Assembly (NCBI GenBank): GCA_034687125.1
Contig: JAQGBZ010000445.1
Span: 1 to 47,324 of the forward strand
Direction of reading: 5' to 3'
Source of the DNA: Neelides folsomi
Taxonomy: Eukaryota; Arthropoda; Collembola; Neelipleona; Neelidae
Length of the DNA stretch: 47,324 nt
A program made the position numbers and the translations under genes. Of this stretch, positions 22,401 to 34,854 are shown piece by piece. Each line of letters opens with the position of its first letter. The first letter of the stretch is position 1. Below the pieces are notes generated by a model that did no database searches, was not told the origin of the DNA, and was given only the letters and a program-made list of their open reading frames with translations.

Positions 22401-25400
22401 TAATGTCAAAGAGATCCTCGATTTTGTACGCCGATCCGTTTAATAATTTTATAAGTCAAAATGTAATTATTTATTAATAATTTATTTGTGAATGTTATAT
22501 TTATTTGCGAAATACATGTATAGATAAATACATATTAAAGTATACATACGTGTAACTTAAATAGTCGTATGTTTTAAAAATTAACAATTCAATGTATTGA
22601 TTATTCAGTTTTCGGGGTTTTTTCATTATAGGGACTCGAGCGAATAATTCTTTCAACACTTCGAGAGAGATCCGATAAGAAGTGATGAAAAAATTGAAAT
22701 TTATATTAAATATTTAATCATTTAATTTCCACCTTTGTTACTCTTTTTATTTACCATCACATAATAGTAGTTTCGGATTAATCATTATTCGACTCATCAG
22801 TGTTTAAATCGTAAAGTTATCATTAAACATTAGACAGTCTTTAATATAGTAGGTATTAATGTCTTTAATTAAAGCTTAATTAGAATAATTTAATCACAAT
22901 TATTAAAATATACATTTTAGCATATTTAATTATGTAATTAATCCTAAGCTTGATGTTTTTCCCATGAGCCAAATCGTTTTCTATTTTGTTCCTTCCCTTG
23001 TTGGAGATGATTTGGAAGGTATTTACGCAATAATGATTTTTTATTCCTCCTATTTTACATAAACTTAGAGATTTATGACATTCATTTCTCAATTTATGAC
23101 TTTTGACTTTCCTTCCCTTTTAAGGGAGTTGGTCGGAAAGAGGCGGAAAAAGAAATTTCCATTTGTCGCACCAATTTCCCTCCTTGACACTCAAACGCCC
23201 CAAACCATCAAAGTCATGAAACCTCTCCGCTCCAGCCAGTTGGAATAACACGCGTCTTTTGCATTAAACCCTGGGTCATTATTGGGAAAAGGTGTGATAA
23301 GATAAGGATTTGATTAAAACTGACATCTCCCTGACAACTCACGTCTGCTCCCCGTTTTTCTTCTCCACTCAAAGACCTTTCCCGGGGTTGTAAATCAAAT
23401 TTGAAATTGAATCTGGAAGTCCATTAGGACTCTTTTAAGACCCATTTCACTCCTTTATGGCTTGTGCAAAAAAAATTGAGAAAATTCCCTTGTGGCTTAT
23501 TGTGTGCATAAAATAATGCGATATTCGATATACACTTAATATAATGTATGTGTAGGTAGTTATGTCAGAATACAATATTAGCTAAGATATATTCTGCCAA
23601 TATTGACTATATTCTGCCAAAGTCATAACTATTGGCATTTTATTTAGATATTGGAATTTGGAAATTTTGGGCGGTTCCCCTAAGGGCCTATTAAAACTCA
23701 TTATTATGTAAAGAATATTATGGGGAAGTATTTGGGAAGTGAATGGGTTTAGTTTTTGGTGATTTTCTTTATTTCTTCGGTGGATTTGTTTAATCTTCGA
23801 GAAACTCAGCGACTCCAAAAGACTTCCAATGAGGAAACGACATTTCCTCAACACTCAAAAACACCCACACAAAAATAGGGAGAGAATTTTACATGAAATG
23901 TTTATGATCCGTCGATCCTTCTCCACATTCCAATCCCAACACTTCGAATATACAAACTACAATTTCACTGTCTATTTCCCTGTATAATCTTCTTATATTC
24001 TTCATACAGATACAGTGAAATATATGGAAAAATATATTTCACTGTATCTGTATCATTTCTATGCCCTATTATTATAAAAAACCGTTGGAATCAAATGCTT
24101 CTTCTTTCCCCTGAGATACAAAACTGGATATGTATAACATAATGAAGTTCATAACTTATCAATAATGATATGCAAGACACGTTTATTAAATTGTAATATG
24201 AAGAGATATTTGTATAGGGGAACATTATGCTTTAAGGCATTTAGCATTATAATTCGGATGGTCGGAATATTGAAATATTGAATATTGGGGAATATTGGTA
24301 TAGAGTGAAGATGGAAAATGGTAAGGTCTAGTTTACTTTTAGCTCTGGGCCAAATTCTTGTAATGTTCATAATAGGGAATTTAAAGGCATCCGCCCTCGC
24401 TTGTATTTTTAAAATAATGGCCAATAAAATACTCAAAAAGATAACTAAAACGTCTTGACTTCTTATGCCATATATTTAAATAACTACTTATATGAACTTA
24501 TTCGGGTTAATATACTCAGAAAAGAATAAAGAGACTTATACATACCTATTTAAATATCTGGTAGAGTTATATGAAGCGATCGAAAAAGATAATTTGGGCG
24601 GATCTTTATAAAAACCGCGGGAATCTTGCAAACTAAATAAATCTCTAATCTTCATGTCTCCATGGATATGTTCAAATCTCTATGACTCTACTCTATGACC
24701 TATGGTTACTATGGTTACCTAAATGGATATTGTTCACATCTCTGTTTGGAACATTTTTTGTTGAGGTTTGAAATCTCCATGGAGAGTCTCCATCAGAGAG
24801 TTTTAAATCTCCCTGGAGATCTAAATGGTTTTTGAGTGAATGTTGATTTAAATGACGGGCACTTAAGGGCTATTTGAATATTGCGATTGTGCCAGACATT
24901 TGATAATGAGGATAAGAAGGCGGAGGAATGAAAATGATAAATCCTTCAAGATCTTTAAGCTTCTTGTGTGGTTTGGAAAGGGTAGCTAAAAATAAGACCA
25001 ATTGACTGCATCAACCCCAACCTTCACTTTCAGATCTTTTAAGTTTCATCAAATGAGTTGAACTTAAAGTAAACGCCATTCACATCATAACTCACTTAAT
25101 TTAATCACTTAAAATCAACTTACTTAATTTCATTACTTTTCCGCATTTTAACTCAATTTAGTACTTAAACTCAGTTTATACAGTATGTATCAGTATTTAG
25201 CCATTTAGCCGGATATAGCTTTACTGACTTGTAAATGTTCATGATGCTATAATGATAGTTAATATAGCGTAGTTAAGGATAGTGTATTTAAGTATAGGGA
25301 TAAGTTGAGTTATGATTGTGCGGAAGCATATTTATGTTTGTGTTGGTTCACTAATGAAATGATGACGAGATAAATCAGATAGTTTTTCTCTCCCTTTCAT

Positions 25401-28400
25401 TTCCTCATCGCGGAGTTTGGCGGAGTTGTCGTGGGCCATTAAGTTGAACAGTTGAGGAGATCGGGAGATGTTGAGGAAGATGCCAAAGGAGCTGAGTCCT
25501 TTTAAAGCCAAACCCATTGAGGTGTATTTACATTCATTGTTACAATGAAGCTCATCAACTTTGACGGCTTTGACAGTGATGACTTGAACCTCAAAATATA
25601 CTCAACTTGGCCCAACTACAAACTTCCCCATCTTAAATCCTAATAAATCACTCAATATTATTAATTGCCACCTTTCAACCAGAAGGGAACAATAAATTAT
25701 TTTTTGCAAATAATATCTGGATTCTTACAACTATGCTTATTAGCTTAACTAACTTAACTTATTACGCTTATCACTAACTTATTATTACTTACTAATGTTT
25801 TACTTTAGAGTATTTATGATTGTATAAGTATGTATTTGTATGTGATTTGTATAGGATTCTATCCTTATTATGCAAATTATTAATGAGTTGTAAAATAGCG
25901 AACATGGGATTTGCAAGTTAATGCACATTGGCTCAATGGCCAACTCAGGCGTTCACGGCTCAGAGGAAAATAAGAATCTTAATTATCAATAATTAATGAA
26001 CTGATGAGTCTTCTCATGGTTTCAAACAATGATCAATGCACATGATGAAGTTTCAACCGTGTCGAACCAATACGACTATATCCTGACACCTATTTTAAAT
26101 ATAACACTATATATTGCTATTTACTATATCCTGCCAACATTCTCTGAATTCTCAATGCTATTTTTACTATATCGTGCCAAATACAATACGAAGGTATGTT
26201 TTCTCAACATTATATCATTCTTTGTATCTTCCCATTTGTCTATATCCTGTCAATTATATAACATGTTCTGTCAGCTATATCCTGCGATACAATTTATCTT
26301 ATTCTAAAATTCTAAACTACCAAATTACCAAATAAATGGCACATAAAAATGCATGCTAAAATACTATAAAAAATATATAAATAATACAAATAAAAAATAA
26401 TATAACAAATAAAATGAATTAAATAATTATACTAACTCAATTTAGATACATAAGGATCATTTAATGGTTTTAATGTATAATTTGATTATGTAGGTTTATG
26501 ATCTTTAGAATCCTTCCTTTACCTTGCCCATAATATATACTTTGATCCTAGACATAAAAAGCGTATTTTTCTATGTCCAACTCAAGTGGAGTTAACTGAG
26601 GCGTTGGGCTCCGTGCCTCCCAATGTTGATCCAAACACTTGTTATAAACATTTAATTTATAGCCACAGACTCAATGAATTCCCTTCTTAGGCCACAAGAA
26701 TCCATTCATTCAGCTGTCAAATCATTTTATCTTCATACACATGAGAACACATGTAATCTAACATTTACTAGACATATACCATATGCAATATTATATCATC
26801 TTATATCATCCTAACCATTCATGTATATATTTTCATTATCATCTTCGATATAAAAATGATATAACATGTATGATATGAATGATACATGTTTTATATAAAT
26901 GATATACCATGTTTGATATAAAAGAAAAGAATGTCTGTGTTTGTAATTCCAATCTTGAATGATCTAAATTATATCTGATACACTTTAAATATTTATCAAT
27001 CCATAAGCTCACATTGAGATGATTATAAATTCTTTTTTTCGCAGTTCATCAATTTGATCAATTGAAGAACTTTGGCTTATAAATAGTAACAAAAGTTTAT
27101 CTAAGGATTAATTTATGAATTCTCTGTGCCTTGAACCAGAGATGAATTATGTGGTCGTGAATGGGGAAAGGAGAGCAAGGAAAACCGAGGTGGAGAATCT
27201 TCATCTCGACTTCACAACTCCCAGACTAATAAATCATCTTAAACCAAACTCAATCTCAACTTCATTATCTTTAACACATTCAACACACATTTATTTATCT
27301 CTCTCATTCTCACATTCATACAAAATTATTAAAACTCTGGAATTGCCATTTAAAGTCTTTTAACTAACAAATATTTAATTATTTACATATTAAGTTAAAT
27401 ACTACTTCAATGTTAAATTTTAGCTAAATTCTGTTTTGATCTTAAATTTTGGCTAAATACTGCCTTGATGTTTAATTATATACTAAATCCTGCCATGTTA
27501 GGAAATGTGAAAGAAAAAATGAGATAATAATTGAATTTGATAACCCATGATCATCTTTTTAGCTCATAAGTCTTGAAATGAAAAGTGGTCATTTGCCCAA
27601 CGAGTTTTTTAGAGTTTTGGAACTTAAATTGAATATTAAAATATTTCAATAACTTGTCTTTGTATTACATTCAACAGTGTGTGTAGATTTGAAGCCCACG
27701 TGTATGCCAATGAGGTTTCATCCAAGTTGTGTATAATTTGAGCATCAGTGAGTTGTTAAAAAGACCACCAATGAAGATTCCCTTTAGTTGAACATTCTTG
27801 CTAATTGCACCTCGCACATCCACCTTCACTTAAATCTTATAATCTTCCCCTGATTTACAGCTAATAAACAATTTACGCGTCTATATAACCCCAAACATAA
27901 ACCAAAAGTGTTCAACTTCATACCCTTAAATTCTCCTTCATGGCAATTATTCCCAATTATCTCCCCTTACATTCATCAAAGTTACACACAGTGTCAACTA
28001 AATTTAATTATCCTTTAAATGGTCAAAATACGAATTTTTTATAATCATACTAAATCATATATCCGTACAACAATGTTAAATTTACATTGTATATTGTTTA
28101 AAATGTTTAAATATCTATTGTGCATATACATTTAAGTACATTTAAGTAATGGTTGATATTGTAAGTATTTACGTATGTGTGGTATATGTATAATAAAAAA
28201 AGGTATAATGGTTTTATTAGCAGTTCTCCTTATTAGAATTAGTATATGGATTAGGAGAACCATAAAAGTTAAATTCAATTGCCAAAGACGTGGAAGTCAC
28301 GGAATGTTTTATAATTCTTTAAATCCTTCCCTTCACATTTTTATTACTTTTTTCAACCAAAAGACTCAAAAGAAGAAACGAAGGGAATTGAATTGCTAAA

Positions 28401-31400
28401 TGTAAAACCCCTATGCTAAAAATTCCCTTAATAAAGGAATTATTTTCTTTTTATATGCAAAGTGGAAAAGGATCTTATTATTAAATTGCTAATGAAAAAA
28501 AAGAGTAAATTGAAATGATAATAGAATATTAATGAAGAAACCTTCAAAGGTAGAAAGAAGTTTTAAGGTGATTATGTATGTATCCTATTTAACATTTATT
28601 TCTCAAATTATTTCCCAAAACCCAAACACGTTTCCTATATAAATAAATTAAAATTCAATATATCACACACCTTATGATTTTTCCTATTGTGCTTCTTCAC
28701 TTCATTTATGTTGATTATTTAACGTATTTTTACTATCAAGGCCCCACCAAGCCAGACAAAGCAACACACCCGAATCTTCCACACAGACACATCAAAATCA
28801 TCATGGGGAAGACTCAGGTAAACTTTTTAAAATTCCTATTAGATTTTATATCTCTATATTTTGGGAATGTAAAAGTGTATATAAATATATAAGAATGTAT
28901 AGAGTATATTTTGTATAGGATAAATGCAATACGGGAATTTGGTTATATGTTGATTTTATTACCTATTGAACTCTTCTTCTTTTGAAACTTTTTTATGATT
29001 TGAGCTCCTGCTGGATGAATAGGAAATTTTAAACTTATGGAGTTTCCTCATTGCTTTTGCAAGGATCGGAGTCAACTAATGGAAAAGATATGGAGGAACT
29101 TTGTGGTTGGATTTTGTCTGGGTTGGGTGAATGGATGGATTTTAAAAATTGCAACATATGAATTTTATGAATACAATTTCATGTTATGAATATTGGTGGG
29201 AAAATGATTTTCTCTCGCCCATTAAACTTACTATATTTACTCAGGAGTCTGGGGCGAGGTATAAATATTTTTAAAAGGAAGATTTAGATCTTCGCCCTAC
29301 TTCCCTACAAATCCCGAAGGAGCTTCACCCAACACCATAACAAAGACCAAGCAAATAAATATATTTAAAAATACCCCTTTGGAATATCAATTTTAAAAAA
29401 TTTGCAGATTTTAAAACACCTAAGAGACTTTGTTCTAATCGTTTTAAACTAAATATTTAATAATATTAAATTAATATTAATAAATAAATAAATTTTTTCT
29501 TACAATTGAAAGTAAAGTGAGAACGTAATGTTTCAAATTCCCGCCATGGTAAGCAGTCATTGTTGAGTCAGTGACGACCATGAGTTCCACATAAGTCTCA
29601 CGTGACATGGATCGTTTGACGCGTCCTTTGGGAGCAGAAGAGATCTGAAGGATTTTCCCATCTTCTTCGCCCGAATCTCCGACTTGTGTTGGATCTATAT
29701 GGAAATGGATATGAAAATGCATGGTTTTACAGAAAGAGAGGGGAAATGCATTGGGAATTTAGAAACCGGTTTGGTTTTTGAAGATGGTGAGAATACGTGG
29801 GGTTTGTCGTAAATGTAAATTCACCTTCAGCCGCCTTTGGTTTGAGTTGAATGAGTTGATGACGGCGGCTCCCCTCATCTTCAATGTAGTCATCCTTGAG
29901 GCCATGCGGGTTAGGCGGGGATTGATAAATCATATGTAACATCGGCCCGGAGTTCGTCCCTTTCCATTCCTCCGCCGGCTCGATGAAAAAACTTCCCGAT
30001 GAGCTCCGGATATGACCAGTCTGGAAAAAACAAAATATTTGTAGGAAAAAGTTAATTGATATTTTTTACCTCTTAATTGCAATTTTAATATTATAAATAA
30101 TTTTAATTTATTAATTTATTTTGGCATTTTGACAATATGGATAAATCATAAATGTTTTATTAAACTTTGTGTAGGTATATATGTACATATCATATATACA
30201 TACATACATATATATCAGTAAAAGTAAAAGTGGATTTCCTCCGGGTGATTTAATTCCAATTGAACTGAATGCATTTTTGGAAGTTGTTATGGGCAAAATA
30301 AATAATTTTTATGTTTAATGTATGGTGAGTAATTTGTTTAAGTTGTTAAATTAGTAAAAACAAAGTTTACATAAAGACATTAAGAGCTGAATCGTGTTTT
30401 GAAGTTATTTTAATTTTTTTAATGGAAATGTTCAATGTTGGTTGGGTAAAAATGCATCGGGACATCGGAAGATTGAAATGACTTTGGTTGGTTCATTTTT
30501 GTCAACAGCTCGTTTTCCTCTCGTTGGTAAAATCCCGCCAAAAGGGCCGGAAATGAATGTTTTTTTATTAAGTCGGGATTATTTGAAACGAATGTGTGTT
30601 TAAACCAAGAGCGGGTAATTTGAAAAGGGTGAATTAATGTTGTGATTTCCATTTGGGTTTTGGTTTAAGAGGGTCATGGGTTGAGAATTTGTTTTGGCTC
30701 CTCGTCCTCGTAGGTGAGTTATGAAGAGTGGGAGTCTTCCTTTGGTGTTTATCGAGGAGGGTCGTAAATCGGGGAGTGTTTCTTCGTCTCCGTGGTGGCA
30801 ACGCCCTTCGCAATCGTCTCCCTTCTTCTCTGTGCCATTGCCCTGGCAAAAAGATTTCTCATGGACGGCTGCCAACGTCTGGCCGTCTCAAGACATTCAA
30901 ACCATTTTACACACATTTTTCATTTCCCTTTCCTTCCAACAAATAACCTTTTTTGACAAATCAAATGAACCAAACCGAAAAATCACCCACAAAATCACCG
31001 AAAATCCCTTAAAACTATCAAAACCAATCTCTTCATTTCCTCATCAAATAAAAGATGCGATTCGATTCACATCACGACATCATGTAATCCATACTTTATA
31101 TTACTACTATAGGATAAATTATTTGTATCAGGATACCTTACATAAATTCTATGTAGCATATCATGTACAATATTGTAGATTGTAGCTTAATGCATTTGAT
31201 TAATTGTAGAATTTTTATTAGTTGCTTTTAGAATTTAATATTCTGATTGATTATAATTTGATAATTCATTTGTTGCCATGAATTTAAGATTTTACAATTG
31301 TCATTGTAGGAGCAAGAAAAGAATATTTATAAATCTCATACAAAGAATATATACAGAGAGGGTTGAACAACGTGTGGGAGAAGCCAAGGCCAAGAAACAC

Positions 31401-34400
31401 AGAAGTACACACACACACTCACATACTTATTGTTAGTTAATATAACACGAGTACAAACACATTCGTACAAAAGTCATACACAAAGTCATTCAATACTATG
31501 ACCTATACCATACACAAGTGTGTACAATTACAAAAGTATTTTATACGCAATTTAATACACAATAGTATAGTATACTATGTATACAAATGTGTATAATATT
31601 CCTATACACAATTGAGTGTATAAAACTCTTGTCAAAGTTTTATACAATAAGTATAAACAAAGGTTAATGTATACAAACATTGATAAATATACTTTTGTTA
31701 GTAGGCAGTATATCTCTAGATTGTTTGCGAGAGTAATATTAGAAGAGATGTATAGTGACTATTATCTGTATGTAAGTATTTGTGTATACAGTATATTTGG
31801 TATATCCCACCGGTCCAATTGAAGAGACAATGAAGGAGGTTTAAAAAAGGGCGTGCTATTATTATTGCTTACAGGATCATCTTTTTTTACCGGAGCCGAC
31901 GGAGATGGAAAGACGGCCGACTTCCGCACTCAACAAAATCTCCAGACCAAACACAAACTGGACAAACTCACACTCAAACACCATTTGTATTTGTATGCAT
32001 AGCTTAGGGCTCATACTTATATTTCATATACACTCATATTTCATATACGATACTTGTATTTCACTGCTCATATTAGATTTGTATTTTGTACACTATATGG
32101 TATATTTCATACTGTAGAGATAAGTACAGATACTACTGGTATATATTTTAAAAAAATTAGTAATGGCATGTAGAGTAAAGAATAATTTGGTATAAGTTTC
32201 ATACGAAAGAGTGAAACATGATGATAATAGTTTTATACGCATCCTATTCCCATACAAATCAAGATAATGGGAGTAGCAGAGTCAAAAACGACCCTTTTGT
32301 ATGGGGGATTTAAGTAGACGTAATTCATGTAAGTTCATCCGCAATGTCACAATAAAAATTTACAAGCTGGATGAATCCCCATAAAAAATGTTCCCTACAA
32401 ATCACATAAATGTAAAAGCAATTGACTTTTTCATTTATAAATGTTATCAGCTAATAAAATGTTATTGGACCAATATTTTAAGCCGATTTATTTTTAATCA
32501 TTTTTTTAAATAATAAATAATTTCTTATTTTAAATATTCAGATAAGCTATTCGGTATTATCCTTCATTATTCCTATACTATTATAAACAGGTTTTACTAA
32601 AAATTAAGATTTTTGAATTTTGATATGAAATTGACAATTTTGCGAATTTGATTATTTTTAATGTAAAGGCTGAAATTTAAGAAAAAAAGGGTTTTTACCA
32701 TTCCATGACAAAGTGAGACAGCTACAATTGAGTGAATATCTCCCAGAAGAATTCCATTATAATAACATCCATTTGACCGTCCGGGTTCCCTTCTTGTTGA
32801 ATTCCCATCATGTGTGGTGACATGAACGGCTTCGAAGCCATCTTCAGAAGGGGACAATTTCAAATGGAACTTTCTTCCAAATGCCTTGAAGACATATTCC
32901 GGGTGCGGATCCCAAATGGTGGCAATGTTATGTCTGAAATGTCCCGAGTCATGTCCAGCCACGGAGCCATTCCCATTTGCCCCGGAACCACTGCGGAACC
33001 GGTTGGGGCGCTCTTCGAACCAAAGCTCGTCTTGAACCGGCTTCAATTTCTGGATCCGAATCAACTCCCGGCTTCCACTCCCGTTGAGGATCTCATCAAC
33101 ACCCAACATCCCACCTGTCATGTTCGCCCCATCTGGAAAGCAATAAATTAATCCCAATTCCAGTAAATAAATATTGATCTACAATATTTTCACAACGTGC
33201 TTACTCATAAATAATGGAAATTCTCCCCATTTACACCAAATAATTTACACAAACTCGTTATACGAAAATTCATAGCCAAAAGTCATACATGTTCAATTTC
33301 AAACATATTACCAATTTACAACTATATTTATTTAATCTGTAATAATTTTTTAAATGTATTTTATGAACTTTACCTAATTTACGATTTAGCATAATTTGAC
33401 AGCTAATATTCATAGATGCAATTTACATTTTGACTGTTTTGCTTAATTTATTTAATTTGCTCAATTTGTTTAATTTATTTAGCTTTAAATTCCAATCAAA
33501 AGGGGCTTATTTATAAACTTGATAAAATGATCAATTTACGTTAATTTGGAATGGAATTTTATCTAATTTTTAATGTTTATTCATTTTTTAAATTCAAGCG
33601 GAATGAAATTAAATAAATTGGTTAAATATTTAAATTAAGTAATTAACAACTGGGTGGATTTTAAGAATAATTTAATTAAAGCGTGTGTGTAGAGAGATCT
33701 ATTAAACCTGAGGATGTTTAGATGTAATTAGGGAAGATTGCCAATGAGAACAAACGGCGGCCCGAAATGCTCAATGTAACTTTTAAAAAGACTCCAAACT
33801 TCAAAACTTTTTTATCTAAATACAATACAAATACATTAAGCAGAGGGAAAAAACTTTATAAACTACACACGGTATTTGAACTATGGATAACTAACTTTTA
33901 AGTATACTATACCATCATACCATACTGTATATTATATCTACAATATACAGTACATTCATACAGTGTATAAATTGTATATTTATATACTTTGTCTGCATCT
34001 ACATCAATAAGTCTTGTATTGAACAATCCAAATATAAAAAAGCTATATATAGTTATTTGATATACTCAAGTGCAAATTGTTCTCAATGATGGATATCTAT
34101 CTTATGTGTATATATAAGAAAGTTATATGCAATTATAAGTGTGGAGTTTATGCATTCTTTTTTTTCTCCTTTTTCGCCCTGTGCATAAATAAATTGGCGA
34201 AGTCTGAATGTCTGGTGAGCTCAAAGGTTCACTTTTGGTTCACTTTGGGCTCTTGGATTGGCACGAGTGGGTTGAAGAGAAGCAGACGACGTTTGCCTTC
34301 AATTCATATTCTAACAAATGGAGAGTTGAGGTACAATGTCTTATCCAGCACACCTTATTATGCAAATTAGATAAATAAATATTTTATTTATTTATTTTAC

Positions 34401-34854
34401 AACATTTTACTCAATTTAAAGGAAATTAGAATACAATTTACCCAATGTGCGAAATTTCGCATTTGTTATTTATAACGAATAAAACGTGTTTTGATAAGTA
34501 AATCCGGTATTAATAAATTCTGTATAAACTCCATTGTTTGAAAAATTATAAGGATAGTTTGTTGTTTTATATCTCTCATTTTAATTCGAATTTTATTTCT
34601 ACTACCTCATTTGATTCTAAACTTATTTTATTTTAATATAATTTATAAAATGTAATTTAATAAATTTTTGTAATGGGTTTGATGTGTTGTTTACCATAAA
34701 AATACCAACCTTGGAAATTCGTCGTCGGTGTGGTGAAAATTTTTTCATTTCCTACAGAGGAAGAAGATCGAAGGAAATGTTGAGTTCCCAAAAATGTTAA
34801 AATGAGGAGGGCGAAGAGAATGGCCAACAAAATCCCCACAATTACCACCCGCAT
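13465..34854 (-). CDS. ADAMTS9: ADAMTS metalloprotease with GON domain (ADAMTS9/20/GON-1 type)
   Basis: Twenty-two exons join in frame to 1757 aa: 34854-34710, 33132-32699, 30020-29825, 29694-29504, 21803-21427, 21280-21128, 21000-20847, 20668-20242, 20090-19740, 19422-19253, 19194-19080, 18913-18483, 17233-17069, 16962-16744, 16137-15835, 15643-15296, 15209-15045, 14932-14729, 14562-14249, 14134-13998, 13851-13658, 13545-13465. Domains: signal segment (3-23), prodomain, furin site RVKR (about 283-286), catalytic domain with zinc site HELGHVMNMPH (443-453) and Met-turn Met473, disintegrin-like region, TSP1 repeat ([17 protein letters not shown], about 605), Cys-rich and spacer regions, twelve more TSP1 repeats (about 895-1560), and a GON domain (about 1565-1757). 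It would be a secreted, zinc-dependent proteoglycanase; GON-1 in nematodes is needed for gonad morphogenesis, and ADAMTS9/20 act on matrix and ER export. All key residues are kept. Confidence 0.93.
16138..16743. other. ADAMTS intron 14 with long inverted repeat
   Basis: This 606-nt intron holds an inverted repeat: arms 16215-16242 and 16311-16338 (28 bp with one mismatch; 21 bp perfect, beginning GATTCGGAAAAAATATGATA) with a 68-nt spacer. The rest is simple AT-rich sequence. Confidence 0.7.
16215..16338. repeat. Inverted repeat, 28-bp arms, 68-nt spacer
   Basis: The left arm 16215-16242 and right arm 16311-16338 are complementary except at 16221/16332. The outer ends are TATAGT/ACTATA. The shape suits a small foldback element or MITE remnant, or a hairpin in the ADAMTS intron. 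No coding capacity and no clear target-site duplication were seen. Confidence 0.75.
17234..18482. other. ADAMTS intron 12 (1.25 kb)
   Basis: It lies between two TSP1-encoding exons. ORFs of 70-90 codons occur on both strands at 17390-17690 but overlap one another and show no family signature, so they are taken as chance. No repeat or RNA gene was recognised. Confidence 0.4.
22046..22443 (+). CDS. Nested small coiled-coil protein (76 aa)
   Basis: Two plus-strand exons (22046-22133, donor GTAAAT; 22301-22443 after ATCCAG) join in frame to 76 aa inside ADAMTS intron 4, antisense to the host gene. The N-terminus is [20 protein letters not shown], Gly/Ser-rich. From about residue 30 to the end it is a strong heptad coiled coil ([19 protein letters not shown], then [12 protein letters not shown]) with hydrophobic a/d positions and charged flanks. 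Codon composition is less AT-rich than the surrounding intron and the splice sites fit consensus, which argues for a real gene. I do not recognise the family. It could be a small oligomerising adaptor. The start is the only in-frame ATG of exon 1; no clear poly(A) signal follows closely. Confidence 0.6.
24004..24053. repeat. Perfect 22-bp inverted repeat with 6-nt loop
   Basis: Left arm 24004-24025 (starts ATACAGATACAGTGAAA) and right arm 24032-24053 are exact complements around GGAAAA. It lies in ADAMTS intron 4. Transcribed from either strand it would form a tight hairpin; it could also be a foldback relic. Confidence 0.8.
30021..32698. other. ADAMTS intron 2 (2.7 kb)
   Basis: A less AT-rich patch at about 30640-30900 carries overlapping ORFs on both strands (up to 154 codons on plus from 30721), with no recognised domain. 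Between 31430 and 32130 the DNA is dominated by imperfect TATAC/GTATA repeats. Microsatellite-like TATA/CATA runs occur near 30165-30220. Confidence 0.45.
33133..34709. other. ADAMTS intron 1 (1.6 kb)
   Basis: It separates the signal-segment exon from the prodomain. It contains a perfect 11-bp inverted repeat (33923-33933 and 33942-33952) in TATAC-rich DNA. A 97-codon plus-strand ORF from 34077 shows no signature and was not accepted. Confidence 0.4.

Larger units (their letters stand above)
21804..29503. other. ADAMTS intron 4 (7.7 kb) within the protease-domain gene
   Basis: The intron splits the metalloprotease domain between LLSI and [12 protein letters not shown]. Besides the nested gene at 22046-22443 (+) it holds a 22-bp-arm hairpin (24004-24053), scattered ACTATATCCTGCC-like motifs (23605, 26074-26286) and long simple AT-rich tracts. 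Less AT-rich patches at 23110-23450, 25330-25520 and 28737-28820 could be enhancers or unrecognised exons, but no protein family was seen in them. Confidence 0.6.

Noticed and set aside
24149..24436. 95-codon minus-strand ORF that looks like a signal peptide start
   Set aside because: The first codon is TTG, there is no ATG or acceptor, and the rest is random AT-rich coding with no motif.
27115..27363. 82-codon plus-strand ORF ([20 protein letters not shown])
   Set aside because: The first third looks protein-like, but the rest becomes Ser/Thr/Leu low complexity and no splice donor or family was found.
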